Positions 7,549 through 17,111 are shown, counted from the stretch's first letter. The stretch is 64,000 nucleotides of DNA from Kitasatospora sp. NBC_00315 (GCF_041435095.1 NZ_CP108025.1:5270001-5334000), one strand, 5' to 3'. The notes: generated by a model from the letters alone, not told the origin. Made by a program: numbers and translations.

Positions 7549-9200
7549 GGCGCGCAGCGAAGCCGAACCGGGGCGCGGCCGCGAACTCCTCCCGCGCCCC
7601 GGGCACCGAGCGGACGCCGGGCGCGGACCGGGCGCCGCACTCGGGCCCGCCCGGACACTCGCTGCGCCGCGCGCTGATCAAGGCGGCGGTCGCGGGCACC
7701 ACCATGGTCGCGCTGGCCTTCCTGATCCCGCTCGGCCTGATGGTCCAGCAGACCGCGCGCGACCGCGCCTTCACCGCCGCCGAGCGACAGGCCGCCGCCC
7801 TCGGCCCCGCACTGGCCATCACCACCGACCAGGACGCCATCGCCCGCGCCGTGGCCAGTACCGACGCGGGCGCGCAGGGCCGGATGGCCGTCCACCTGCC
7901 CGTGAGCGGCGCGGCCCAGGCCGCCTCCGCCGACCCGGCCGGCCCGGGCAGTGCGTCCGGCAGTGTGTCGGACAGTGCGTCGGGCAGTGCGTCGGGCAGT
8001 GCGTCGGGCAGTGCGTCGGGCACCGGCAAGGCCGTCCAATGGGGCGCCGCGACCGGCTCCGCCGCCGTCGGTCCGAGCATCGGAGCGGTCCGAGCCCTCG
8101 CCGCCGACGTCGCCACCGCCGCCGGCCAGGGCCGCTCGTACACCGTCCACGTCCCCGGCGGCTTCGCCCTGCTCCAGCCGGTCGCGATCGACACCTCCCG
8201 GGTGGCCGTGGTCGAGGTCTACGTCGACAACGGCGACCTGACCCGGGGCGTCTCCACCGCGTGGCTGGTGCTCTCCGCGGTGGCCCTGGCGCTGGTCACC
8301 ATCTCCGTCCTGGTGGCCGACCGGATGGGCTCGCGGATCGTCGCCTCGGCCCGCTCCCTCGCCGCCGCCGCCCGTTCGCTGGGCGCCGGGAACCTCGCCG
8401 TCCGGGTACCGCTGGCGGGCAAACAGGCGGACGGCAGCCCCAAGGAGCTGCGCGAGGCCGCCCACGCCTTCAACGCCATGGCCGACCGGGTGGTCCACCT
8501 GCTCGCCGCGGAACGGGAGCTGGCCGCCGACCTCTCGCACCGGCTGCGCACCCCGCTGACCGTGCTCCGGCTCAACGCGGCCTCGCTCGGTGAGGGCGAC
8601 GCCGCCGACGCGACCCGGCACGCCGTCTCCCAACTGGAGCGCGAGGTCGACCAGATCATCCGCTCCGCGCGCCGCGCGCCCGAGGACGCCCCGGCCGTCG
8701 CGGTCGGCTGCGACGCCGCCGACGTGATCCGCGAGCGGGTCGGTTTCTGGTCCGCGCTGGCCGAGGACGAGGGACGACGCTGGCAGCTGGCCGGGGCCGA
8801 GCAGTCCGTCCCGGTTCCCGTCCAGCGCGGCGACCTCGCGGCCTCCGTGGACGCGCTGCTCGGCAACGTCTTCCGGCACACCACCATCGGCACCGCCTTC
8901 TCGGTCGACGTGCTGGCCACCGACAGCGCCGTGATCGTCCTGGTCGGCGACGCCGGGCCGGGCTTCACCGACCCGGCCGCCGCCCTCGAACGGGGCCAGG
9001 GCCACGGCGGTGACGGCTCCACCGGCCTGGGACTGGACATCGTCCGCAAGCTCGCCGAGGCCACCGGCGGGGATCTCGCGCTCGGCCGCTCCGCCGTGCT
9101 CGGCGGCGCCGAGATCCGGGTGCGCCTGCAACTGCACCCGGACGGCACGCCGGTCCGTGCCAGCCGGCGCCGGGCCCGCAGCGCGCTGTTCCAGAAGTGA
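7545..9200 (+). CDS. Sensor histidine kinase
   Basis: Transmembrane kinase of 551 residues. A first membrane segment at about residues 44-70 and a second at about 240-265 enclose an extracytoplasmic sensor region, followed by a HAMP linker. The phosphorylated His is near residue 332 in ELAADLSHRLRTPLTVLRLN, and the ATP-binding domain ends with GSTGLGLDIVRKLAEATGGD. An unusual stretch of Gly-Ser-Ala-Ser repeats lies inside the sensor region (six 12-base copies at 7947-8018). The gene is coupled to the preceding response regulator by a four-base overlap. The signal sensed is unknown; the chitinase just downstream suggests, but does not prove, a cell-wall or polysaccharide role. Confidence 0.9.
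   Translation: MRRAAKPNRGAAANSSRAPGTERTPGADRAPHSGPPGHSLRRALIKAAVAGTTMVALAFLIPLGLMVQQTARDRAFTAAERQAAALGPALAITTDQDAIARAVASTDAGAQGRMAVHLPVSGAAQAASADPAGPGSASGSVSDSASGSASGSASGSASGTGKAVQWGAATGSAAVGPSIGAVRALAADVATAAGQGRSYTVHVPGGFALLQPVAIDTSRVAVVEVYVDNGDLTRGVSTAWLVLSAVALALVTISVLVADRMGSRIVASARSLAAAARSLGAGNLAVRVPLAGKQADGSPKELREAAHAFNAMADRVVHLLAAERELAADLSHRLRTPLTVLRLNAASLGEGDAADATRHAVSQLEREVDQIIRSARRAPEDAPAVAVGCDAADVIRERVGFWSALAEDEGRRWQLAGAEQSVPVPVQRGDLAASVDALLGNVFRHTTIGTAFSVDVLATDSAVIVLVGDAGPGFTDPAAALERGQGHGGDGSTGLGLDIVRKLAEATGGDLALGRSAVLGGAEIRVRLQLHPDGTPVRASRRRARSALFQK
7947..8018 (+). repeat. Six 12-base tandem repeats inside the kinase sensor domain
   Basis: Six in-frame copies of a 12-base unit close to GGCAGTGCGTCG encode repeated Gly-Ser-Ala-Ser tetrapeptides in the extracytoplasmic region of the histidine kinase. 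The last three copies are identical and the first three differ by one or two bases, indicating recent slippage and probable length variation between strains. Confidence 0.9.
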
Positions 9201-9488
9201 CGCCCGGCCCGGAGCAGGGTCGTCAGGCGGGCGGGCAGGCGCGCGGACCGGGCCGTGTGGACGTGAGGCGTGGCACGGGAACGCCCCGGACCGACGTGTG
9301 ACCGGCCCCTGCGGACTCCCGCCCGCAGAGATTCCTTAAGTGCGCCGTAAGAGAGCTGTACCCCTCCCTGAGCAGCCCGTTTCGGGCCCTTCCGCGCCGA
9401 TAGCGTCGTGCTCACCCAGGCACCGAAACCTCTCCGAGGACGGCCCGGGCCCCCTGTCCCACGGTCACCGCGCGGAGGTACGCCCACC

Positions 9489-11045
9489 ATGACGACCCAG
9501 CCCACCAGCCGTACAGGCCACCGTCGGCGCAGCCGCAAGGGCACCGTCGTCGCCGCCTCGGCGGTCGCCGCCGCGATCGTCGCGGGAGGGGTCGTCGCGT
9601 TCGCGTCCTCCGCGAGCGCCGCCTCACTCGGCGCCGCCTACAGTCGCACCAGCGTCTGGGACGGCGGCTACACCGGCCAGTACCTGGTCACCAACCCCGA
9701 CAGCAGCGGGATCGACGACTGGACCCTCTCCTTCGACCTCCCGGCCGGCGCCACGATCGGTTCGCTCTGGAACGCCTCCTACACGGCGGCCGGCCAGCAC
9801 ATCACCGTCAAGCCGGAGTCCTGGGACAAGCACCTCGACCCGGGCCGGAGCGCCTCGGTCGGCTTCGTCGTCCAGGGCAGCGGCGCGGCCCAGGCCGAGC
9901 CCGGCAACTGCCTGATCAACAACGTCTCGTGCAAGGCCGGCGACGGCACGACGCCCACCCCCTCCGGCCGCCCGACCGGCACGCCCACGGCGTCCCCCTC
10001 CGCCACGGCCGCGCCCAGCACCACCGCGCCGAGCCCGACCGCCAGTCCCACCAAAACCCCGACCGCCACCCCGACGGCAACCCCCACCGCCACGCCCACC
10101 GCCACCCCCACGGTCACCCCGGTCGGCGGCGCGGGCTTCGCCCCGTACGTCGACACCTCGCTCTGGCCGGCCTACGACCTGGTCGCCAACGCGAAGGCGA
10201 GCGGCGTCAAGAACTTCAACCTCGCCTTCGTCGTCTCCGGCGGCGGCTGCACCCCGAAGTGGGGCGGCGTCAGCGACCTGGCCAACGACGCGGTCGCCGC
10301 GCAGATCGGCGCGCTGCGCGCGATCGGCGGTGACGTCCGGGTGTCGTTCGGCGGCGCCAACGGCACCGAACTCGCCCAGGCCTGCACCTCGGTCGCCGAC
10401 CTGACCGCCGCCTACCAGAAGACCGTCGACGCCTACGGTCTGAAGAAGGTCGACTTCGACGTCGAGGGCGGTGCCACCGCCGACGCGGCCGGCAACACCC
10501 GCCGGGCCCAGGCGATCGCCCAGCTGCAGAAGAACGCCGCCGCCAAGGGATCCACCCTGGACGTCTCCTACACCCTGCCCGCGCTGCCGACCGGTCTGAC
10601 CCAGGAGGGCATCAACCTGGTCGCCGACGCCAAGAAGAACGGCGTGGCCGTGGGCGCCGTCAACATCATGGCGATGGACTTCGGCGACGGCGTCGCCCCC
10701 AACCCGCAGGGCCAGATGGGCAAGTACGCCATCGCGGCGGCCACCGCCACCCAGGCGCAGGTCAAGAGCGTGCTCGGGGTGGACGACAGCACCGCCTGGG
10801 CCAAGGTCGCCGTCACCCCGATGATCGGCGTCAACGACGTCGCCACCGAGATCTTCACGGTGGCCGACGCCAAGCAGCTCGCGGCCTTCGCCGTCACCAA
10901 GCACCTGGCCTGGCTCGCCATGTGGTCCGGTACCCGGGACAAGGCCTGCGACGGCGGCGCCAAGGCGTACGCCGACGCGAGCTGCAGCAGCATCGTCCAG
11001 CAGCCGCTGGACTTCACCCGCGCGCTTGGCGCCTACACCGGCTGA
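9489..11045 (+). CDS. Secreted GH18 chitinase with N-terminal CBM2
   Basis: Secreted enzyme of 518 residues that should hydrolyse chitin. An Arg-rich start and hydrophobic core ending in SSASAA form the signal peptide (about residues 1-45). Next come a family-2 carbohydrate-binding module (residues 45-140), a Thr/Pro/Ser linker (155-215) and a GH18 barrel (about 225-518). The catalytic motif is VDFDVEGG with the acid Glu near residue 326, as in the streptomycete chitinases that use FDVEG rather than DIDWE. GGAGG at 9474-9478 precedes the ATG. No DasR-like palindrome was seen upstream, unlike the second chitinase; the adjacent two-component system is a candidate regulator. Confidence 0.92.
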   Translation: MTTQPTSRTGHRRRSRKGTVVAASAVAAAIVAGGVVAFASSASAASLGAAYSRTSVWDGGYTGQYLVTNPDSSGIDDWTLSFDLPAGATIGSLWNASYTAAGQHITVKPESWDKHLDPGRSASVGFVVQGSGAAQAEPGNCLINNVSCKAGDGTTPTPSGRPTGTPTASPSATAAPSTTAPSPTASPTKTPTATPTATPTATPTATPTVTPVGGAGFAPYVDTSLWPAYDLVANAKASGVKNFNLAFVVSGGGCTPKWGGVSDLANDAVAAQIGALRAIGGDVRVSFGGANGTELAQACTSVADLTAAYQKTVDAYGLKKVDFDVEGGATADAAGNTRRAQAIAQLQKNAAAKGSTLDVSYTLPALPTGLTQEGINLVADAKKNGVAVGAVNIMAMDFGDGVAPNPQGQMGKYAIAAATATQAQVKSVLGVDDSTAWAKVAVTPMIGVNDVATEIFTVADAKQLAAFAVTKHLAWLAMWSGTRDKACDGGAKAYADASCSSIVQQPLDFTRALGAYTG

Positions 11046-11063
11046 CGGCCGCCGACCGGCCGG

Positions 11064-11100
11064 GCCGGCCGCGACTCCCACGGGGGGAGCCGCGGCCGGC
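11064..11100. terminator. Hairpin after the CBM2-GH18 chitinase gene
   Basis: A stem of ten pairs (GCCGGCCGCG with CGCGGCCGGC) plus a further five pairs beyond one mismatch lies 19 bases after the chitinase stop codon. There is no long T-tract, which is usual for streptomycete terminators. Confidence 0.75.
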
Positions 11101-11277
11101 TCCTTCTCCCCTGTCCCTTGTTCCCGTGCGCGTGCGCGGCCCTGCTCGGCGCTGCTCCACTCTGCTCGGCGCGGCTCCGCGCGGCCCTCCCCGGTCCTGC
11201 CGGCACCGGACGGCCGGGCCCGGAACACCGTCATCGGGTAGGGTCGCCAGTCGGTCGAACGGTGGACGGAGCAGACT

Positions 11278-12681
11278 GTGACAGCGGTGCAGGACGAGCG
11301 CAGGGCGGCGCTGACCGCGCAGGACCCGGAACCCGCGCCCCCCACGGGCCGCCCGTCCGCCCGGCTCGCCGCCGCCCTGTCCGCACCGGTCCGCGCGCTG
11401 CGAGAGACGCCGCGCCGGCCGCTGATGACCGCCTCGGCGGTGGCGTTCGTCTCACTGCTCGCGTACGCGATCGTCCGGCACTTCGTCGGAACCTCGATGG
11501 TCGACATGATCGTCTACCGGGCCGAGGGCCATGCCGTGGTGAACGGCGGCGACCTCTACGGGTTCCGGGTGACGGAGTGGGCGCTGCCCGCCACCTACCC
11601 GCCGTTCGCCGCGATGCTCTTCGTCCCGACCACCTGGTTCGGCGTCGGCTTCCTGCGGATCGCGATCACCGTCGGCAACATCGGCCTGCTCGGCCTGCTC
11701 GCCCACCTGTCGTTCCGGCTGACCGGCTGGCCGCGCCGCGAGCTGCGCCCGATCGGCGTGATCCTGGTCATGGGCCTGGGGGTCTGGCTGGAGCCGGTCT
11801 TCACCACCCTGCGGTACGGGCAGGTGAACCTGGCCCTGGCCTGCCTGATCCTCTGGGACCTCACCCGCTCGGACACCCGCCTCAGCAAGGGGATCGCCGT
11901 CGGCATCGCGGCGGGCGTGAAGCTCACCCCGGGCCTGTTCGCCGTCTACCTGCTGATCACCGGACGGGTGCGCGCGGCCTTCGTGGCCGGCTTCGCCTTC
12001 CTCGGGACCTTCCTGCTGGGCGCGGCGTTCCTGCCGGACGCCACCTGGGGCTACTGGACGAAGTACATGTTCGACTCCACCCGGGTCGGCAAGACCGAGA
12101 TCGTCGACAACCAGTCGGTCCGCGGGGCCGTCGCCCGCATGCTGCACACCGCCGATCCCGGCACCCTCGCCACACTGGCGGGCGGGCTGGCCGCCGTCGG
12201 CGGGCTCGCCGTCGCCGCCCGGGCATCCCGTAGCGCCCACCTGATGCCCCGGGCCGAGGCGTGGGGCATCTGCTGCGCCGCCGTCACGGCCGTCCTGGTG
12301 TCGCCGATCAGCTGGACCCACCACTGGGTGTGGTGCGTGCCCGTGCTGGTCCTGCTCGCCGCCGAGGCGGCGCACGAGGCATCCCGGCCGCAGGCCGTCC
12401 GCCGGCTGCGCTGGCGGCCGGTGTTCGCGGCGACGCTGCTGGCGTTCTTCTCCTTCGCGATGTGGGTCGTCCCGCACAAGGGCGACCTGGACCAGCACCT
12501 CACTCCGCTGAGCCAGATCCCGGCCGCCGTCTACCCGCTGGTCGGGATCTGCTTCCTGGTGCTGGCCGCCCTGCGGATCCGGGCCCGGCGCCGGGCCGCA
12601 GGGGTGCCGTCGCCCGGGGCCTCGGGCGAGCCGCCGGCCGCCGCCGTCGAGGAGGGCCGACCGGCCCCCTCGGCCGGCTGA
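11278..12681 (+). CDS. GT87 polyprenol-phosphomannose alpha-1,2-mannosyltransferase
   Basis: Integral membrane glycosyltransferase of 467 residues, family GT87 (formerly DUF2029). About ten hydrophobic segments are visible, and the first extracytoplasmic loop contains MVDMIVYRAEGHAVVNGGDL with the acidic residue typical of GT-C enzymes. Further family segments are TYPPFAAMLFVP, RYGQVNLALACLIL and ISWTHHWVW. By family knowledge these enzymes transfer mannose from a polyprenol phosphate donor to glycolipids or glycoproteins on the outer membrane face. GTG at 11278 is used. The exact acceptor is not evident. Confidence 0.85.
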   Translation: MTAVQDERRAALTAQDPEPAPPTGRPSARLAAALSAPVRALRETPRRPLMTASAVAFVSLLAYAIVRHFVGTSMVDMIVYRAEGHAVVNGGDLYGFRVTEWALPATYPPFAAMLFVPTTWFGVGFLRIAITVGNIGLLGLLAHLSFRLTGWPRRELRPIGVILVMGLGVWLEPVFTTLRYGQVNLALACLILWDLTRSDTRLSKGIAVGIAAGVKLTPGLFAVYLLITGRVRAAFVAGFAFLGTFLLGAAFLPDATWGYWTKYMFDSTRVGKTEIVDNQSVRGAVARMLHTADPGTLATLAGGLAAVGGLAVAARASRSAHLMPRAEAWGICCAAVTAVLVSPISWTHHWVWCVPVLVLLAAEAAHEASRPQAVRRLRWRPVFAATLLAFFSFAMWVVPHKGDLDQHLTPLSQIPAAVYPLVGICFLVLAALRIRARRRAAGVPSPGASGEPPAAAVEEGRPAPSAG

Positions 12682-12725
12682 CGCTCCGGCCCTGCCACCG
12701 CCACCCGCCCTGCCCCGCCACCCGT

Positions 12726-12782
12726 GCCGCACAGCCCCGCCGCCGGCCGGCCGGGCCGCCGCACAGCCCCGCCGCCGGCCGG
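12726..12782. repeat. Two copies of a 25-base direct repeat
   Basis: The 25-base block that starts GCCGCACAGCCCC occurs at 12726-12750 and again at 12758-12782, 32 bases apart, in the spacer between the mannosyltransferase and the SsgA-like gene. It is GC-only low-complexity DNA and its significance is unclear. Confidence 0.75.
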
Positions 12783-12905
12783 GCGGGCCGCCGGCCCTAC
12801 CGCGAGCCGTGCCGTCGGCCGGGCCGACCGTCCGGCCCGTGGCCCGGAAGGCGGCCCGTAGAGCGCCGGCAGGACCGCCGCCCGGACCGCCGCCCGTACC
12901 GCCAC

Positions 12906-13346
12906 TCACGCCAGCAGGTCGGCGAGTGAGCCGTCCATGTCCAGCGCCGCGAGTTCGCTGCCCGGCGGCACCAGCCGGTGCGCCCGCTCCAACCAGGCCG
13001 CCACGGCCGGCAGCGGTGCCTCCAGCAGGGCGTCCCCGGCGGGCGAACTCAGGGCCATGCACAGCACGCTGCGCCGTCCGCCCCCGCTGCGGGCGGAGAC
13101 CTGGGAGACGGTCGGCCAGATCCGCACGTCTCCCTGCCCGCACGGCCGGAAGGTGCCCTCGACCAGCAGCTCCCGGGCGAACACCCAGGTCACCGGCGTG
13201 CCGGTGTCCAGGTGGAAGGTGATGTGCACGGCGAACGGGTCGTGGCTGCCGTACGACAGCCGGGCCGGGACGGGGACGCTGTGCTCGGGGGAGAGCACCA
13301 GGTTCAGTTCGAGCTCGTGCTCGACCACGCTCGTCGGGTGTTCCAT
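12906..13346 (-). CDS. SsgA-like sporulation/cell-division protein (SALP)
   Basis: Cytoplasmic protein of 146 residues, the usual length for SsgA-like proteins, which are confined to morphologically complex actinomycetes and help place sporulation septa or remodel the cell wall. Diagnostic segments are SVPVPARLSYGSHDPFAVHI, PVTWVFARELLVEGTFRPCG, GDVRIWP and ALSSPAGDALLEAP. GAGAGGAA lies nine bases before the ATG at 13346. Family members (SsgA to SsgG) are close in sequence and I do not assign this one to a letter. Its presence is strong evidence for a sporulating streptomycete-type host. Confidence 0.9.
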   Translation of the reverse strand: MEHPTSVVEHELELNLVLSPEHSVPVPARLSYGSHDPFAVHITFHLDTGTPVTWVFARELLVEGTFRPCGQGDVRIWPTVSQVSARSGGGRRSVLCMALSSPAGDALLEAPLPAVAAWLERAHRLVPPGSELAALDMDGSLADLLA

Positions 13347-13716
13347 GATCGCGATTCCTCTCTGCCTGCGGTTCGCGGGGCCGCCGGTCGGGCCCTTCCA
13401 CCTGTGAGAGCACGGCCCGCCCCGGGTCTTACACACGTTTCGGCGGAATCCCGAGCGGATGTGTGGTGCCTGTCCGACCGAAGGGCGTGCACGTCGTCGG
13501 GCGCGCCGGGGGTGGGCCGGGTCGAGCGAACCCGTAGAGACGCCGGGCCGTCCTGGTATTGCCCAACTTCCCTCCTGAGCGACGCCGAGGCACTACCCTT
13601 TGTGACTGCCCGGCGACTGTCCGCCCACCCGCGCGTGGAACGCGGCGTGCAGCCGCCGTCCGGCGTGCCCACTCGACGACGCGGCGCACCGGCCCTGCCA
13701 GGAAAGAAGACCCTTC

Positions 13717-15642
13717 ATGACGGACCTGCCCTTCGCCGGCGGCGCGGACACGACCGTCGGCCCCGTGCCGGGCTACTACGCCGACCCGTCCATCCCCGGC
13801 TTCGTGCGCTACTGGGGCGGATCGGCCTGGGTGCCAGGCACCACCAGGCCCACCCCGGCGGAGGGCGAGGTGCTGGAGCCCCCGCGCTTCCTGAACCGCC
13901 CCGCCCGCGCGCCGGGCGCCCGGTACGTGCCCCCGCCGGTGGTGACGGGGGCCGGTGCCGACGCGGCGGCGGAGCCGGGCCGGGCTGCGGGGCCGTGGAG
14001 CGGTGCGGGCAGTGCTGCGGGCCGCGACGGTGCCGGGGTGTTCGGCGGGGCGCCGGAGGGGGCGTTCGGTGGGACGGCCGGGGTCGCGGTCGGGCCGGGG
14101 GAGACCGGCCCGGTGTATCTGGACCAGACCATGGCCGGGACGTCGTTCACCATGGCCCCGCAGGCGGAGCTCGAACTCCGGCGCCGGGCCGAGGTCGAAG
14201 CACGGGCCCAGGCGCAGCTGCCGGTGCAGCAGCAGTCGCCGCCCGAGCGAATCGGGTGGCACGGTCCCCGGGGCGGCGACCTCCGCTCCCCTGACGGCCC
14301 TGACGGCCCGGACGGCCCGGAGGCGGGCGATGCGGGCGTCGTAGCAGAGGCGACCGCAGCGGCCGAGTCCGCCGGTCCGGAGGCCCCGTCATTCGCCGTC
14401 CCGTCCGGTTCTGTCCCGTCCGGCGCTGTCCCGTCCGGCCTTGTCCCGTCCATCCCCGCACCCGCGCTCCGCGCGGCACCGGCCGGCACCGTTGCGACGC
14501 CCGGGCCGGGGATCGGCGGCGAGGAGGCGCCGGTGGAGAGCGAGCGACGCCCGCTCGCCTCCGGCTGGCAGGTCGATCCGCGTGCTCAGCGCGGGCTGCT
14601 GGAGACGGGCGGCTCCCCCCGGTGGGTCTCCTGGGGAGTGCTTCCCGGCTCGTCGGAGGCACAGCCGGCCCCCGCCGCGTCGACTGCCGCGGAGCAGGCG
14701 GGTGCCGCTGCGCCCGAGCCCGCCCGGTCGGCCGCCGAGGGCCCCGGGGCTCGGGCCGTCGCGACGTCATCGGTGAGCGTGGCCGCTTCTGCCGGGACCT
14801 CCTCGCCGAAGGCCCGGCCCGCCGGCGCCTCGGCAGCCACTTCCTCGGCAGCCACTTCCTCGGCCGCCCCGTCCGAGGCCCTCGCCGGCCGAGCCACTGG
14901 TCGCGGGACCACTGATCGCGGGACCGCCGAGAGCGGGACCGCCGACCGGGGCGCGGGGGAGCGTACGCCCGGGGGCGGCAGGGCCGCCGTCCGCGCGGTC
15001 GGCGGACAGCGGACCCCCGAACGCGCGCCCGGCGGTCGGCGGACCACCGATCGCAGGTCCGCCGCCGCTCCTGCCCCCGCTCCGGCTGCCGGGCTGGGCC
15101 GCCGACTGCTCGCCCGCGTCCTGGACACGGCCGTGATGGCGGTCGTCGCGGCCGCCGCCGGTGTGCCACTCGCGTCGTCGGCGATGGCGCACATCGACGA
15201 CAAGCTCGATCGGGCCGCCGAGACGAGCAGCCTGGCCGGTCAGCAGGTCCAGGTCTGGCTGGTGGACGGCGTGGTGGTCGGCAAGGCCGCCGCCCTGCTG
15301 GCGGTGCTGGTGCTGGCCGGATTCCTGTTCGAAGTGCTCCCGACCGCCCGCACCGGCCAGACCTTCGGCAAGCGGGTCCTGGGCATCAGGGTGGTCGACG
15401 CGGGCGCGAAGTCCTCGGTGTCCGCCCGGTCCACGGCCCGTTCGGGCGCGGGGGGTCGCGGATCCCGGCCCCGCCAGGCCGTGCGGACCGGGCCGCCGAC
15501 GGTGGGCCGCTCGCTCCTGCGATGGGTCGTCAGGCAGCTGTCGACGGTGGCGGTGATCGGCCTTCTCGGACCGCTCCTGGACCGCGAGGCCCGGCGCGGC
15601 TGGCAGGACCGGGCCGCCCGGACCAGGGTGGTCAAGGCCTGA
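13717..15642 (+). CDS. DUF2510-RDD membrane protein with long disordered linker
   Basis: Product of 641 residues. The N-terminus has a DUF2510-type motif (PGYYADPSIPGFVRYWGGSA). A very long Ala/Ser/Pro/Gly-rich segment (about residues 60-445) follows, with short repeats such as PSG-x-V and TADRG-like units. The C-terminal RDD domain (about 450-640) has hydrophobic segments and the family motif ARTGQTFGKRVLGIRVVDA, and an insertion separates its last helices. RDD proteins are poorly understood; some act in ion transport. A second RDD gene starts 72 bases downstream, so the pair probably forms a transcription unit. Confidence 0.8.
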   Translation: MTDLPFAGGADTTVGPVPGYYADPSIPGFVRYWGGSAWVPGTTRPTPAEGEVLEPPRFLNRPARAPGARYVPPPVVTGAGADAAAEPGRAAGPWSGAGSAAGRDGAGVFGGAPEGAFGGTAGVAVGPGETGPVYLDQTMAGTSFTMAPQAELELRRRAEVEARAQAQLPVQQQSPPERIGWHGPRGGDLRSPDGPDGPDGPEAGDAGVVAEATAAAESAGPEAPSFAVPSGSVPSGAVPSGLVPSIPAPALRAAPAGTVATPGPGIGGEEAPVESERRPLASGWQVDPRAQRGLLETGGSPRWVSWGVLPGSSEAQPAPAASTAAEQAGAAAPEPARSAAEGPGARAVATSSVSVAASAGTSSPKARPAGASAATSSAATSSAAPSEALAGRATGRGTTDRGTAESGTADRGAGERTPGGGRAAVRAVGGQRTPERAPGGRRTTDRRSAAAPAPAPAAGLGRRLLARVLDTAVMAVVAAAAGVPLASSAMAHIDDKLDRAAETSSLAGQQVQVWLVDGVVVGKAAALLAVLVLAGFLFEVLPTARTGQTFGKRVLGIRVVDAGAKSSVSARSTARSGAGGRGSRPRQAVRTGPPTVGRSLLRWVVRQLSTVAVIGLLGPLLDREARRGWQDRAARTRVVKA

Positions 15643-15713
15643 CGTTCCGGCAGGGCGGGGAAAACAGGTCAAATGTCCAAGATTTGTAGTATTGGCGATG
15701 TTCTACTCGGGGC

Positions 15714-16445
15714 ATGAGCACCCACGACCCCTCATCAGGGACCGAGCCCGAGGAGGGCGGCAAGCCCTCGTTCGACAAGCAGCCCCCGCCGACGGGCGGC
15801 ACGCCGGCAGGTGCGCCGTCCGACCCGTACGGCACGCCGGCCCGGCCCCCGTCCGGCGACCCGTACGGCACCGAGCCGCCCCCGCCGCCGGCCGGCAGTC
15901 CGTACGACCGGCCCGGATCCTACGGCGGGACGTACGCGGGCGCCCCGAACGATCAGCCGCCGCCCGGTCAGGGGGCGGGCCAGGGGTACACCCCCGGTCA
16001 CGCGGACGGGCCGGTGCCCGGGATGCCGCCGCTCGGCAGCTGGCCGAACCGCATCCTCGCGCAGGTGATCGACTATCTGCTCGCGCAGATCGTGGCCGTC
16101 CTGCTGGTGCTGCCCTTCGCCGGCCTCGGTGGCCGTTCGGGTGAGACCGGCGCGTTCTGGCTGGCCTGCCTGCTGCTCTTCGTCTACCAGGGGATCATGC
16201 TGAGCCGGGACGGCCGGACCCTCGGCAAGCGGGCGATGAAGGTACGCGTGGCGATGCTGGTGGACGGCAACTCGCCCACCGGGGCCGCCGCCTGGACCAG
16301 GGCCGCCGTCTTCGTCGTCCCCGCGGTGGTGTGCTGCGCGATGCTCTGGTGGGTGATCGACGGCCTCTTCGGCGTCTTCGACAAGCCGTACCGCCAGTGC
16401 CTGCACGACAAGGCGGCGAAGACCGTGGTGGTCTCCACCGTCTGA
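15714..16445 (+). CDS. RDD-family membrane protein with Pro-rich N-terminus
   Basis: Product of 243 residues. The first 100 residues are Pro/Gly/Tyr-rich and include repeated DPYGT units. The rest is an RDD domain (LPNRILAQ-like start, SWPNRILAQVIDYLLAQIV; RDGRTLGKRAMKVRVAMLVD; DKPYRQCLHDKAAKT) with about three membrane helices. It lies directly downstream of the larger RDD gene in the same orientation. The cytoplasmic Pro-rich tail may mediate interactions. Function is unknown. Confidence 0.8.
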   Translation: MSTHDPSSGTEPEEGGKPSFDKQPPPTGGTPAGAPSDPYGTPARPPSGDPYGTEPPPPPAGSPYDRPGSYGGTYAGAPNDQPPPGQGAGQGYTPGHADGPVPGMPPLGSWPNRILAQVIDYLLAQIVAVLLVLPFAGLGGRSGETGAFWLACLLLFVYQGIMLSRDGRTLGKRAMKVRVAMLVDGNSPTGAAAWTRAAVFVVPAVVCCAMLWWVIDGLFGVFDKPYRQCLHDKAAKTVVVSTV

Positions 16446-16504
16446 GCCGGGCGGGTGGCCGTCGGGCCGGGCGGGAGGGCGTCCGCGCCCTCCCCGCAGC
16501 CGCG

Positions 16505-16771
16505 CTACGACCGCTGCTGCGCGTACTCCCGGGAGGTGCGGGTGCTCGGCGGGGCGGCCTGCGCCCGGGCCGCTCGGTCCTCGCGGGGCGCCGGCCCGCG
16601 GCGTGCCGTCATGGACAGCGCGGTGGCGAGGACGCCGAGGGCGAGGGCGAAGGTCACCAGCACCGCGATCTCCAGGGCGCCGGTGGCTCCCGAAACGCCG
16701 AGCAGGGCCACGGTGGCGGCGACGACGATGAGGGTGCCGGTGCAGATCTGAGCGACTGTGGGGCGCGTCAT
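16505..16771 (-). CDS. Small two-helix membrane protein, function unknown
   Basis: Product of 88 residues with two hydrophobic segments (about residues 10-30 and 32-55) and a charged Arg-rich cytoplasmic tail. The start MTRPTVAQICTGTLIVVAAT and strong codon bias make it a credible gene. It is transcribed towards the RDD genes (convergent). No family is recognised. Confidence 0.7.
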   Translation of the reverse strand: MTRPTVAQICTGTLIVVAATVALLGVSGATGALEIAVLVTFALALGVLATALSMTARRGPAPREDRAARAQAAPPSTRTSREYAQQRS

Positions 16772-17111
16772 GGCGTCGGTCCTTCGCGCGTCGGGGGATT
16801 GCGAGGGGGTGGCGGTGCCTGCTGCTGATGGCGCTGGATGATGCCTACCCCACTGGGGAGTTCGATAAGTTCACCCTAACCCGGCATATGCGGGGCACGG
16901 GGGGCGCACAGGCTCATCACCGGGGCGGCGGCCTGCCCGCTCCGGCGCGGCGGGACCGGCGGCGCGGGTCGGTAGGCTTCCAGCTGCCGCCGAGCACCTT
17001 CGAGTGCCGCCGACTCCGGCGAGGCCGTCGGGTCCGTCGGGTCCGTCGGGTCCGGCGAGGCCGTCGGGTCCGTCGGGGCCGGGGAGAACTTCGAACACCG
17101 CTGGGGGAGCC
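16772..17111. other. 340-base spacer with 9-base tandem repeats
   Basis: No gene is seen. From about 17021 to 17085 the word GTCCGTCGG and close variants (with GGCGAGGCC interruptions) recur in tandem, ending just before the endonuclease V start. The segment 16830-16895 is less GC-rich and includes CTAACCCGGCATATGC, possibly promoter DNA. Confidence 0.55.

Noticed and set aside
7461..9137. 558-codon frame antisense to the histidine kinase
   Set aside because: It is a mirror of the kinase codon bias and shows no domain.
9201..9488. DasR-like site before the first chitinase
   Set aside because: No word close to ACTGGTCTAGACCACT was found in this spacer.
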